This document shows, piece after piece, positions 25,808 to 34,290 of a stretch of DNA of 64,000 nucleotides; the stretch's first letter is position 1, and each line of letters opens with the position of its first letter. This stretch comes from Streptomyces sp. GESEQ-35. GTDB taxonomy: Bacteria; Actinomycetota; Actinomycetes; Streptomycetales; Streptomycetaceae. A program made the position numbers and the translations under genes. The stretch covers positions 62,001 to 126,000 of the forward strand of contig NZ_JAFFSX010000011.1 of the NCBI RefSeq assembly GCF_017948485.1, written 5' to 3'. A model generated the notes under the pieces. That model was not told where the DNA came from and did not search any database. It saw nothing but the letters and a program-made list of their open reading frames with translations.

Positions 25808-28126
25808 ATGGACGTGTTGGCCACGAGCCCGACCGCACCCGAGCTGCAGTCCCCGTTCGCGGGCTTCGCCGGTTTGTCGGCGGACCCTGTCGATGCGGGC
25901 GAACGTCCACAGCCGACGACCGGGGTGGTGCTCGACTCGCCGTTCGGCTCGGGACTGCACGCCGAGGAGCCTGAAGCGGGCGAAGACGCGCTCACCGAAC
26001 TCCTCGGCGAGCTTGCCGACGACGAGTTCGAAGACGCCGTGGCTCAGCTCGTGGATGACGCCGCCGCAGCGCACTTGCAGGGTGAGACCGCGTGGTCGGC
26101 CAAGGAGGGCTCCCAGGCCGGATTGCAGAGCTGGGCCGAGTCGCTGGCCGAGCAGTCCGATCGGCTGCTCGACGGCATCACCGCCCGCCTGGAGCACGAG
26201 GACCTCACCGCCATGCCGGCGCGCGACCTCGACGCCCTGCTGGAGTCGCTGGCCCCGGCTCTGGAACCGGTCGGGGCGCGCGAGGTCGTGTTCGAGCAGT
26301 TCCTGGGAGGTCTGCTGAAGAAGGCGGGCAGCCTGGTGAAGGGCGTCGTCAAGATTGCGAAGAAAGGGATCAGCGCAGTCTCGAAGATCCTTCCGATCGG
26401 GATATTGCTCAAGAAGCTCGGTGGTCTTGTCCGGCCGCTGCTCGCGCGTGTGATCAAGTCGGCGATGAACCGTCTGCCCGCAGCCGTGCGGCCCATCGCG
26501 GAACAGATCGCCAAGAAGCTGGGCGTCGCCGGTGCTGCGGCTACGGCCAACGCCCCCGCCGGTGCGACCGGTACCAGTGATGCGGAGCCGTCGGCTGCCT
26601 CCCAACTCGCCGGCGAGTTCGACCGCAATGTGGTCGGTCTGCTGCTGGCCCCCGACGAGATCGCGGCGGACGGCGTGCTCGCGGAAGCGGCAGCCGACGC
26701 CGAGGCCGACACGCCCGACCCGATCGGTGAACTCGACGCGGCCCGCCGCGAACTGGGCCGACGGCTCACCGAACTCCCCGCGGGCTCCTACCCGAAGCCG
26801 GAGATCCAGCAGTTCCTCCCCGTCGTGGCGGCGGCACTGCCGTTGATCAAGCTCGGCGTCAAGATCATTGGTAGGCAGCGGGTGGTCGACTTCATCGCCG
26901 AGCGCATCGCCGACCTGCTGCGCACCATGGTCGGACCCGGCCCGGCCAAGCAGATCGCCCGCCCGATCGTCGACGTCGGAATGAAACTCATCGGCCTCGA
27001 AGTCCCGCCGGAGACCGAGACCGACGTCGCCGGGGAAGCGCTGGCCGCCACCGTGGAAACGACGGCACGCCGAGCGCTCGCGCTGCCCGCCGCGGTGCAG
27101 GACGACCGGCTGCTGCTCGACGCCGCCGTGCAGCAGTTCTTCGCCGAAGGCGCCGCCGCCCACCTCCCCGGCCGGCTGCTGCGCGCCGACCTGCCCGAGC
27201 GGGAATCGGAACACGAGAGCGGGGTGTGGGTGCTGATGCCGCGGACGGCCGCCCCCCGCTACCGCTTCCTCAAATACACGCGGCCCTTCGAGATCCAGGT
27301 CAGCAGGCCCGTGGCGCGCGCGGTGCCGTGGTCCGACGGCGGGACGCTGGAGTCGCACCTGCTCGACCGCGGCGTACGGCAGTGGCCCACGATCGCCGAA
27401 GCCCACCTCTACGAGATGCTCCCCGGTGGCCATCTCGGGCACCTCCGCTACGACGACACCCTCCGTGGAGTCGCCGGAGAAGAGGAAGGCATCGCCGACG
27501 AAGTGGCACCCCTGACGCCGGAGATCGCCGGGCTGCTGCTTGGCGAGCCGGGCCTGGGCCGGTCTGCTCCAGGGCGTGGCGGAGCGGCCCGCCCGGGCGC
27601 TGCTCCCGGCCGCCGGTTCGTCCGGCTGCGGCCCAAGGGGCACGCGGCAGGCCGTAGGGCAGGCCGTGCTGCCGGGCCACGCGCACGGGTCGGCGTGCAC
27701 CTGGACTCCGCCGCCACTCCGCCGCGGCTCAGGGTCGCCCTGCGGCTGAGCGAACGGCAGGCCCAGGAGATGCTGGACCTGCTGACCAGGGCCGAGGGCC
27801 CGGACCTGCCCGGGGCACTGCGCAAGGTCCAGCAGGTGCACCAGCGTTCTCTCGTATCCCGGCTGACCGACCAACTGGTGAAACGGTCCGTGCTGACGGA
27901 CGCCACGGCCGCGCGGGCAGCCGCGGAGCAGCTGTCGACGGCCGTCGACACCGGGCTCTCCGCGATGCTGCAAGGCCAGACGGCACAGCTCACCGAAGCG
28001 GTCCGCGATCCGGCCCAGGGCCTCACGATCAAGCTGGTGTTCGAAGGCGTCACGCGGGAGAGCCTCCAGGGCACGCCGCCCGAGCCGACCGTCACGGTGA
28101 CTCCCGGCTGGCGCTCCGGTGGCTGA
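25808..28126 (+). CDS. Large protein with cationic amphipathic helices, unknown function
   Basis: This 772-aa protein starts at ATG 25808 after AAGGAGG. The N-terminus has two SPF motifs (ELQSPFAGF and LDSPFGSGL, residues 12-50) followed by an acidic stretch. Residues 164-240 are Lys/Gly/Val/Leu-rich amphipathic sequence (for example LLKKAGSLVKGVVKIAKKG), resembling membrane-active peptides. Residues 335-400 have a second such region (VVAAALPLIKLGVKIIGRQR). The C-terminal half is soluble-looking, with a Pro/Arg/Gly linker near 590-640. There is no signal peptide. It overlaps the next gene by 8 bp. Function is unknown; membrane interaction is inferred from composition only. Confidence 0.75.
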   Translation: MDVLATSPTAPELQSPFAGFAGLSADPVDAGERPQPTTGVVLDSPFGSGLHAEEPEAGEDALTELLGELADDEFEDAVAQLVDDAAAAHLQGETAWSAKEGSQAGLQSWAESLAEQSDRLLDGITARLEHEDLTAMPARDLDALLESLAPALEPVGAREVVFEQFLGGLLKKAGSLVKGVVKIAKKGISAVSKILPIGILLKKLGGLVRPLLARVIKSAMNRLPAAVRPIAEQIAKKLGVAGAAATANAPAGATGTSDAEPSAASQLAGEFDRNVVGLLLAPDEIAADGVLAEAAADAEADTPDPIGELDAARRELGRRLTELPAGSYPKPEIQQFLPVVAAALPLIKLGVKIIGRQRVVDFIAERIADLLRTMVGPGPAKQIARPIVDVGMKLIGLEVPPETETDVAGEALAATVETTARRALALPAAVQDDRLLLDAAVQQFFAEGAAAHLPGRLLRADLPERESEHESGVWVLMPRTAAPRYRFLKYTRPFEIQVSRPVARAVPWSDGGTLESHLLDRGVRQWPTIAEAHLYEMLPGGHLGHLRYDDTLRGVAGEEEGIADEVAPLTPEIAGLLLGEPGLGRSAPGRGGAARPGAAPGRRFVRLRPKGHAAGRRAGRAAGPRARVGVHLDSAATPPRLRVALRLSERQAQEMLDLLTRAEGPDLPGALRKVQQVHQRSLVSRLTDQLVKRSVLTDATAARAAAEQLSTAVDTGLSAMLQGQTAQLTEAVRDPAQGLTIKLVFEGVTRESLQGTPPEPTVTVTPGWRSGG

Positions 28127-29378
28127 GCCAGGGGGCGACGTCCTCGCCACACAGCTCGCGGCGGAGTTACGGCACTGGCGACGAGCCGCCCACGAACTGA
28201 CCGACCTCGACATGGTCGCCGCACCACAGGCCTGGGCCGGACTCGAGTCCTACCTCGGCACCGGCGTCCGCGCCGGGCTGATCAGGTCGGCCAGGGGGGT
28301 GGCCACTCGCGCGGACCAGCTCGCGGCGCAGTTGCCCGGCACGACGGCGCGGGACGATCTGGCCCGGTTCCGGGACCGGGTGCTGTCGCTGCGCCAGTCC
28401 TATGTCCGCGCCGAGACGGTGATCGACTTCTTCGGTGACGCTGTCGGCATGCGTACCAATCCACGCCTGGCGGAGCTCTTGCGTGGCCTGGATCTGCTGG
28501 CCGTCGATGCCATGGACCGCATCCTCGGGCCACTCGGCATCCCGGTTCCTCCGGTGCTGGTCTACCTCGACAAGGGTCTTGGAGCATCGATCCTGCGCGC
28601 CGGGATACGGCTGTGGGACGCGTCGCTCTCACCAGCCGCCGCGATCAAGATCACTCGGCACAACCTGCTGCGGCCCACATCCCTGATCCATGAAGACGGC
28701 CATCAGGTCGCGCACCTGACCAACTGGACCGACGAACTCGCCACCGCCCTGCACGACGTGCTCGCGCCCGCGTCGCCGATCGCCGCGGAGGCCTGGCGCG
28801 GGTGGGCGAGCGAAGTCGCTGCCGACGTCGTCGCGTTCGTCCTGACCGGCTACGCGCCCGTGCCGGCGCTGGCCGACGTCGTGGACGGCACCACCGCCGC
28901 CGTGTACCGGATGCCGCCGGGCGATCCGCACCCGATGGGCCTGCTGCGGGTCGCCTTCAACGCCGCGCTCTGCCGGTACTGGTACGGCGCCGGGGCGTGG
29001 GACGACCTCGTGCGCATCTGGCTGTACCGCCATCCCGTGCATGCCGCGCCGCCGGAGTCCGCGCTCGTCGCGCGGGCGACGTTGCCTCTCCTCCCGAAGA
29101 TCGTCCGGGTGTGCACGGAGCGGCCGATGCGGGCCTTCGGTGGTCGGCCGCTCTCGGCGCTGGTCGACCCGCGCCGGGTGGCGCCCAACGAGTTGCGCAG
29201 GCTCGCCGACGGGGCTGGGGCGGCGCTGTACACCTCGAGCTATCTGCAACGGCTCGAACCGATGCGGATCCTGGCGTGGACCGTACTCCGGTCGCAGCGC
29301 GCCGATGACAACGCCGACCGCGACCTGGAGACATGGCTGCGCCGCCTCGGCGCGGACCATGCGACCGCCGCAGCCTGA
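28119..29378 (+). CDS. Putative HExxH zinc metalloprotease-like protein with TTA codon
   Basis: This 419-aa protein contains LIHEDGHQVAHL (residues 189-200), which fits the zinc motif HExxH with a Glu general base. About 37 residues later comes WASEVAADVVAF, which fits the third-ligand ExxxD pattern of gluzincins. No secretion signal or membrane helix is evident. GTG 28119 overlaps the previous stop by 8 bp. Codon 17 is TTA (28167-28169), so bldA dependence is likely. It is a good candidate for a protease effector or processing enzyme in the operon, but no named family is recognised. Confidence 0.68.
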   Translation: MAEPGGDVLATQLAAELRHWRRAAHELTDLDMVAAPQAWAGLESYLGTGVRAGLIRSARGVATRADQLAAQLPGTTARDDLARFRDRVLSLRQSYVRAETVIDFFGDAVGMRTNPRLAELLRGLDLLAVDAMDRILGPLGIPVPPVLVYLDKGLGASILRAGIRLWDASLSPAAAIKITRHNLLRPTSLIHEDGHQVAHLTNWTDELATALHDVLAPASPIAAEAWRGWASEVAADVVAFVLTGYAPVPALADVVDGTTAAVYRMPPGDPHPMGLLRVAFNAALCRYWYGAGAWDDLVRIWLYRHPVHAAPPESALVARATLPLLPKIVRVCTERPMRAFGGRPLSALVDPRRVAPNELRRLADGAGAALYTSSYLQRLEPMRILAWTVLRSQRADDNADRDLETWLRRLGADHATAAA

Positions 29379-29392
29379 CCAGGGAGACAGCC

Positions 29393-30676
29393 ATGCCGGA
29401 ATCCCCGACCCCGCCAACGGCCCCGGACCGACCGGACCCGGCCCCGACAGCGGCCCAAGGCCCAGACCCGAAATCGGACCCGGCGTCCCCGCCTGGCAAG
29501 GCCCCGCCGCGCAAGGCCCGTGCACGCAAGGCCTCGGTCCCCGAAGCATCGGACCCGGCCTCGACAGCGGTCCAAGGCCCAGACCCGAAATCGGACCCGG
29601 CATCCCGGCCTGGCAAGGCCCCGCCGCGCAAGGCCCGTGCACGCAAGGCCTCGGTCCCCGAAGCACCGGACCCGGCCCCGACACCGGCCCAAGGCCCAGA
29701 CCCGAAGTCGGACCCGGCATCCCGGCCTGGCAAGGCCCCGCCGCGCAAGGCCCGTGCACGCAAGGCTTCGGTCCCCGAAGCATCGGACCCGGCCCTGACA
29801 GCGGCCCAAGGCCCAGACCCGAAGTCGGACCCGGCATCCCGGCCTGGCAAGGCCCCGCCGCGCAAGGCCCGTGCACGCAAGGCTTCGGTCCCCGAAGCAT
29901 CGGCCCCGGCCCCGACGGCGGCCCAAGGCCCAGACCCGAAGTCGGACCCGGCGTCCCCGCCTGGCAAGGCCCCGCCGCGCAAGGCCCGTGCACGCAAGGC
30001 CTCGGTCCCCGAAGCATCGGACCCGGCCTCGACAGCGGCCCAAGGCCCAGACCCGAAGTCGGACCCGGCATCCCGGCCTGGCAAGGCCCCGCAGCGCAAG
30101 GCCTCGGCTCCCAATGCACCGGACCCGGACCCGGACCCGGCCCCAGGTCCAGGCCCGGCCCAAGGCCCAGACCCGAAATCGGACCCGGCGTCCCTGCCTG
30201 GTGCACCGCCGCCTCAGGGGGCCTTGTCGCCCGACATCGTCGACGCGATCACGGCACTGACGACGTTCCTGCGCAACGGCTCCCAGACACGTGACCCGCA
30301 GGCGTTCAGCCCCGGGCAACTGAATATCGAGCGAGACTTCCGAGACCTGTTGGCCGGGCTCGGGCGCGGCAGTTCGGATGCACCCGGCCGGATCGCGCGC
30401 CCAGTGCTGTCGGACGGACTCCTGGAACTCGGTGCGCCGCTCCCCGACGAGGCGGTCAGCATCGGCGGCTTCAACCGCATCGGCACCGAGTTCCGCCAGG
30501 TCTGGCGCGTGACGGTGGCCCTGGCCGCCAAGTACCCCGGTGATCCGACCCACCTCCGCCACAAAGACATCGTGGTCGACCGCGTCGTACGGCTGCGCGT
30601 GTTCGACGAAAACGGGCGGCGGATCCTGACGGGTGTCCCGAAGATCGTCAACACCCCGTCCCGGCCCACCCTCTGA
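29393..30676 (+). CDS. Protein with Pro/Lys/Arg-rich 39-residue tandem repeats and a conserved tail
   Basis: This 427-aa protein starts at ATG 29393 after AGGGAG. Residues 20-260 are six near-identical 39-aa repeats built around QGPDPKSDPASRPGKAPPR and KARARKASVPEA: disordered, highly basic and Pro-rich. The last 150 residues form a globular domain (LSPDIVDAITALTTFLRNG, then VWRVTVALAAKYPGDPTHLR). The repeat could be a flexible wall-spanning or nucleic-acid/anionic-polymer-binding linker. The DNA repeat leaves all six frames open, so frame choice rests on the ribosome site, coupling and the tail. No family is recognised. Confidence 0.7.
   Translation: MPESPTPPTAPDRPDPAPTAAQGPDPKSDPASPPGKAPPRKARARKASVPEASDPASTAVQGPDPKSDPASRPGKAPPRKARARKASVPEAPDPAPTPAQGPDPKSDPASRPGKAPPRKARARKASVPEASDPALTAAQGPDPKSDPASRPGKAPPRKARARKASVPEASAPAPTAAQGPDPKSDPASPPGKAPPRKARARKASVPEASDPASTAAQGPDPKSDPASRPGKAPQRKASAPNAPDPDPDPAPGPGPAQGPDPKSDPASLPGAPPPQGALSPDIVDAITALTTFLRNGSQTRDPQAFSPGQLNIERDFRDLLAGLGRGSSDAPGRIARPVLSDGLLELGAPLPDEAVSIGGFNRIGTEFRQVWRVTVALAAKYPGDPTHLRHKDIVVDRVVRLRVFDENGRRILTGVPKIVNTPSRPTL
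29455..30177. repeat. 117-bp tandem repeat inside a coding region
   Basis: The sequence CCAAGGCCCAGACCCGAA recurs at 29455, 29572, 29689, 29806, 29923 and 30040 (exact 117-bp period), then at 30160 after a diverged 120-bp unit. Units differ by only a few substitutions. This indicates recent expansion by slippage or unequal recombination, always in multiples of three. Confidence 0.93.
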
Positions 30677-30686
30677 GGAGACGACC

Positions 30687-31961
30687 ATGTTCCGCACGCT
30701 CGCGCGCCTGCTGGCCGACTCCGGATTCGACACCAACGAATTCTTCAGGATCCATCCGCTACAGCTCAGCCGCTGGCTGGAGGAGGCGTGGGCCGAGGGC
30801 GGCCAGGCCGACTGGCCCGGGTTCGAGACCTCCCCGACGGGCGTCACCCCAGAAGTCGTGGCCCGCCTCCAACTGCCCGGCGAGGTGAGCGGCGGGCTGC
30901 TCGACGCCCTGCGTTCCGGAATCGCGATTCCCGGTCAGTTCTCCCCGCCGCCCGCCACGGGCATCGACACCGGCGCCGCACTGCCCTGGGACCACCTGAT
31001 CTACGCCTTCCTGGTCGAGAGCACCGGTGTCGCGGAGATCCTGCGGGAGGTCGTCCGCCGCTATGTGGTCGGCGAGACGCTCGAAGCCGCCAACGACACG
31101 ACCTACAGCTGGGTCCGGGCCACCGAGGAGCTGTTCTTCCGCGATCCCCCGCTGTTCTCCATCACCGGTACCACCAGCGCCTTACGGCCGGACCCGCTGG
31201 TCAACCGCCGTAACGCCTACTGGCGGATGTTCGGGATGGACCTGCCGCACAAGCCGTACGGGATCCCGGGCCAGCCGTGGAAGTCCGACGTCGGAGCGTC
31301 CGCCAACCGCCGGTTCGGCGAGGTGTGGATCGAACTGCTGCGCCAGGTCTGGGTCGCGTACGTGAACGACAGCAACTCGGTCGGCGCCAACCCCACCGAC
31401 GCCTCGTACATCGCATACCTGTGCCAGACGCTCTCGGAGATGATGGGGATGCGTCGCCGGGCCGGGATGCTCGCCCGTGAGGAGTTCGGCCATGTTGTCA
31501 CCATGAGTTGGTTCCACCTGCTGTTGGAGAGCGAGAACGACGTTGTGCGGGACCTTCAGGCGGGTGCGGGTGCCGGCGGAAACGCCGCGGACCGCCTCGC
31601 CCGGATCGCGCAGCGCGTGGGCATCACACCCCCACGCCGAGCCCGTGAGCTGTTCGAGCTCGCCGAACTGGTCTCGCCGGTGCTGATGTTCATCGAAGCC
31701 GGCCGGTTCAACGAGCCCAACGATGCCGAGTTGCTGTTCCGCAGCGGCTCCCCGCAACCGGTGGTGCGCGACACGATGAACCGCATCATCGACCTCTGGC
31801 AGTCCGCCACCGGGGAGTCGATCAAGGAACCGGGGGTCCGGTTGGTCAACGGCCCGCCCCCGTCGTCCGCACAGCCCGTACGGCTGCCGAGCGCCCATCT
31901 GCCTGCGGCACCCGACCCCGCCAAAAGCAGCACGAACGGCTCCGCACCCGTGCGGCTTTGA
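30687..31961 (+). CDS. Unknown 424-aa protein with TTA codon
   Basis: Start ATG 30687 follows GAGGAG. The sequence is mostly helical and soluble, Trp/Phe-rich (FFRIHPLQLSRWLEEAW, DASYIAYLCQTLSEMMGMRR, FGHVVTMSWFHLLLES), with a disordered Pro/Ser tail of about 40 residues. No signal peptide, membrane helix or catalytic motif stands out. Codon 166 is TTA (31182-31184), in TSALRPDP, again pointing to bldA control. The 10-bp gap to the repeat protein gene and the 34-bp gap to the next gene place it firmly in the operon. No function is proposed. Confidence 0.7.
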   Translation: MFRTLARLLADSGFDTNEFFRIHPLQLSRWLEEAWAEGGQADWPGFETSPTGVTPEVVARLQLPGEVSGGLLDALRSGIAIPGQFSPPPATGIDTGAALPWDHLIYAFLVESTGVAEILREVVRRYVVGETLEAANDTTYSWVRATEELFFRDPPLFSITGTTSALRPDPLVNRRNAYWRMFGMDLPHKPYGIPGQPWKSDVGASANRRFGEVWIELLRQVWVAYVNDSNSVGANPTDASYIAYLCQTLSEMMGMRRRAGMLAREEFGHVVTMSWFHLLLESENDVVRDLQAGAGAGGNAADRLARIAQRVGITPPRRARELFELAELVSPVLMFIEAGRFNEPNDAELLFRSGSPQPVVRDTMNRIIDLWQSATGESIKEPGVRLVNGPPPSSAQPVRLPSAHLPAAPDPAKSSTNGSAPVRL

Positions 31962-31995
31962 GCCGACCGACACCCCCTGAGACCGGGAGGCGACG

Positions 31996-33816
31996 ATGAC
32001 CCGCCCGCAGACCTGGGACTGGACCGAGTCCCTCAGCGCCGACCCACCGCCCTCCGCGCAGCAGACCCCGAACTGGGTCGCCCAGGACGTGTTCCGGCCG
32101 GCCGAACAGGGGACCGGAGATGGGGAGTCGGGTCCCGAGATGACCCTGGCCGAGTTCGCCGCCGAAGCGCGCGACTCCACCTTCACCTCGGAGGTCTACG
32201 ACGAGGCCGAGTCCGGGGAAGTGGAACTGGCCGAATGGGAACTGGCCGGAAACCCGGTCCAGGACGAGGCATTCCCGTCCGGGCTGACCCTGATTCCGAC
32301 CACGGGCGCCACCGCCAAGGAAGCAGAACACTGGGATCCGTACGCAACCGGACTTCCGCTCTACGTCACCGGACCCACCGTACGGTCGCAGAAGCTCTCC
32401 CCCAACTTCACCGTCGGCGAACTCATCAGCAGCGGTGGAACGGCCGTCGACATCGCCAGGATCTCCCCGGCGCTGGTGCGCTGCCTACAGGCGCTGCGCG
32501 ACCGGCTGGGCAAACCCGTCACCATCAGCTCCGGGTACCGGTCCTGGGCGCGCAACGTGGCCGTGTACCGTGCCCGGGGCGCCACCCCGACCCTCAGCCG
32601 CCACTGCAGCGGACAGGCCGCCGACATCAGCGTCGCGGGCATGTCCGGACTCGACCTCGCCAAGGCCGCGCTGGACGCGTGTGGCCGGGACATCGCGGTC
32701 GGGATCGGCGCCACCTACGCCCACATCGACGTCCGCGGCAGCTGGGCCCGCTGGTCCTACGCCTCAGGCGACGCGGCGAAAGGCGACCTCGCCGCGATCG
32801 ACGCTCACCGTAGCGGGCTGGGCACCACCCCGCCCTCAACGGGCGGCTCGGCCTACGTCCCCGGCGGCGTTCCTGGTGGCGGACTCACGAGCGCCGTCCC
32901 GAGGGCCGACTCGTTGCGGGCCCGGATCGCGCAGTTCGCCGAACAGGAGCGGAAGCGGTGGAGTGACGGGGCCCGCGTCGAAACCGAGTCGGCGATGACG
33001 GCGACGCTCCAGGACTACTACCGCACCGGCGTCGGGATCACGGTGACCGCGTCGGACCTGCAGAGCAGTTCGTGGCAGGGCGGCCATCCATGGAGCGCGG
33101 TCTTCATCAGCTGGGTGATGCGCCAAGCCGGCGCGGGCAGCGCCTTCGCCTACAGCACGGCACATCGCGAGTACGTCAGCGCCGCCAAACGCAACGCCGA
33201 GACCGGCAACACCGCCAACCCCTTCTGGGCCTACCCGACCGAGAAGATCGTCCCCGAGGTGGGCGACCTGGTCTGCGCCGATCGGGACGGTGGCGGCGGG
33301 TGCGGCGGTGCCACCTACGCGACGATCGACAACGGCACGGCGTGGTCGACGCACTGCGACGTCGTCACTGCCGTGGACCGGACCGGACGCAGGCTCACCG
33401 CCGTCGGCGGCAATGTCAGCCAATCGGTGAAGGCCAAGACGATCGCGATCGATGCGCAGGGCTTCGTGGTTCCCCAGCAATCAGGGCAGACCTGCCGGTA
33501 CTTCGCCATCCTCAAGGTCCGCGACGGCACACCCTCCCCGCCCCAACAGGAGTCGGGACCGGCTGCATCGGTTACCGTGCTCGACCCCGACGCCACAGCC
33601 CGGGCGGTCCGCCTGAACACCTCCTACGCCACGGCTATGCGCTGGGGCGAGCACCTCGACGCGATCACCCGGCTGATCGCATCACCTGGATCGACCCCGG
33701 CCGACGTCACCTTCGCCCATGCCGTGGCGCGATGGCAGCGAGGCCGAGGACTGACACCCGACGGGGCTATCGGACCTGACTCCTGGATCGAAATGGTGAA
33801 GGTGATCAACCGCTGA
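31996..33816 (+). CDS. Cell-wall enzyme: M15-type peptidase, DUF2272 and peptidoglycan-binding modules
   Basis: This 606-aa protein starts at ATG 31996 after GGGAGG. The N-terminal 100 residues are acidic and include DSTFTSEVYDEAESGE. Residues 135-250 form an M15-type LD/DD-carboxypeptidase domain with the zinc and catalytic residues in SRHCSGQAADIS and YAHIDVRG. Residues 300-510 match DUF2272, a CHAP/NlpC-like fold (GHPWSAVFISWVMRQAGAG, then DVVTAVDRTGRRLTAVGGN). The end is a peptidoglycan-binding helical module (FAHAVARWQRGRGLTPDGAI). It lacks a classical signal peptide, although its substrates are extracellular. It is the last gene of the operon. Confidence 0.8.
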   Translation: MTRPQTWDWTESLSADPPPSAQQTPNWVAQDVFRPAEQGTGDGESGPEMTLAEFAAEARDSTFTSEVYDEAESGEVELAEWELAGNPVQDEAFPSGLTLIPTTGATAKEAEHWDPYATGLPLYVTGPTVRSQKLSPNFTVGELISSGGTAVDIARISPALVRCLQALRDRLGKPVTISSGYRSWARNVAVYRARGATPTLSRHCSGQAADISVAGMSGLDLAKAALDACGRDIAVGIGATYAHIDVRGSWARWSYASGDAAKGDLAAIDAHRSGLGTTPPSTGGSAYVPGGVPGGGLTSAVPRADSLRARIAQFAEQERKRWSDGARVETESAMTATLQDYYRTGVGITVTASDLQSSSWQGGHPWSAVFISWVMRQAGAGSAFAYSTAHREYVSAAKRNAETGNTANPFWAYPTEKIVPEVGDLVCADRDGGGGCGGATYATIDNGTAWSTHCDVVTAVDRTGRRLTAVGGNVSQSVKAKTIAIDAQGFVVPQQSGQTCRYFAILKVRDGTPSPPQQESGPAASVTVLDPDATARAVRLNTSYATAMRWGEHLDAITRLIASPGSTPADVTFAHAVARWQRGRGLTPDGAIGPDSWIEMVKVINR

Positions 33817-34290
33817 CAACGGCCGGAGGCGATGTCGCCATTGGCGTCGCACTTGAAGGCGGCAGGCGGCAGGCGGCAGGCGGCAGGCGGGAGGCCACGG
33901 CCGGTGAGCGCAGCCGCCGGCTTCACGACGGCCGCGTGGTGACGGCTGCGGATGGCTATCGAGGCGACGCGCACTCGCTGACCGAGGTGTTCCTGACTGT
34001 GCTGGAGTACGCGACCGCGCAGTTGATCGTCGCGCGGCCATGATCTCGTCTGTGGACCGGCTGTTGTGGCAAGCCAGGTTGCGCAGATCGTTGTCGGAGT
34101 TCGCTGACCCCGTTGCGACCCCCGCGCGGCACGGCCAGCAGATCTACGTGCGCGGTCTCCGGGGCGTCTGCTCGCCGGTAGACCCCACGGGACAGTTCGT
34201 CTTCCAGATGATGGGGACTTTCCGCCGCGTAGGCAGGGAAGGCCCCGACAGCGTCGAAAGACACGAACGCTCTGCTCAGGGCCCATCCCC
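33817..34290. other. Gene-poor region at the right edge of the accessory cluster
   Basis: Between the wall-enzyme gene and the sdaA stop I see no convincing full gene. It contains a 7-bp tandem repeat (33858-33892). There is also a plus-strand open stretch at 33918-34043 without a start, reading GYRGDAHSLTEVFLTVLEY, that could be the tail of a lost gene. Further short frames on both strands have no recognisable motifs. The mixture looks like decayed DNA at an insertion boundary. No integrase, tRNA or direct repeat was found. Confidence 0.5.
33858..33892. repeat. Seven-base tandem repeat
   Basis: GGCGGCA is repeated four times exactly at 33858-33885, with a fifth imperfect copy (GGCGGGA). It lies just after the last accessory gene. 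Confidence 0.85.

Noticed and set aside
25484..28213. 909-codon open frame antisense to the 772-aa protein gene
   Set aside because: Same composition artefact; no ribosome site, and the sense frame has a strong Shine-Dalgarno and coupling.
29455..30177. CRISPR array
   Set aside because: Units are contiguous 117-bp coding repeats without unique spacers, and no cas genes are present.
28629..30847. Long open frames on both strands across the tandem repeat (up to 535 codons)
   Set aside because: They arise because the 117-bp unit has no stop in any frame; only the frame starting at 29393 has a ribosome site, operon spacing and a globular tail.
22387..34290. Prophage or contractile-injection island
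   Set aside because: No integrase, terminase, capsid, tail, sheath, baseplate or DUF4157 protein is visible; a muramidase and a wall hydrolase alone are not enough.
34040..34290. Plus-strand frame beginning MISSVDRLLWQ
   Set aside because: It has no ribosome site, runs into antisense of sdaA and shows no recognisable domain.
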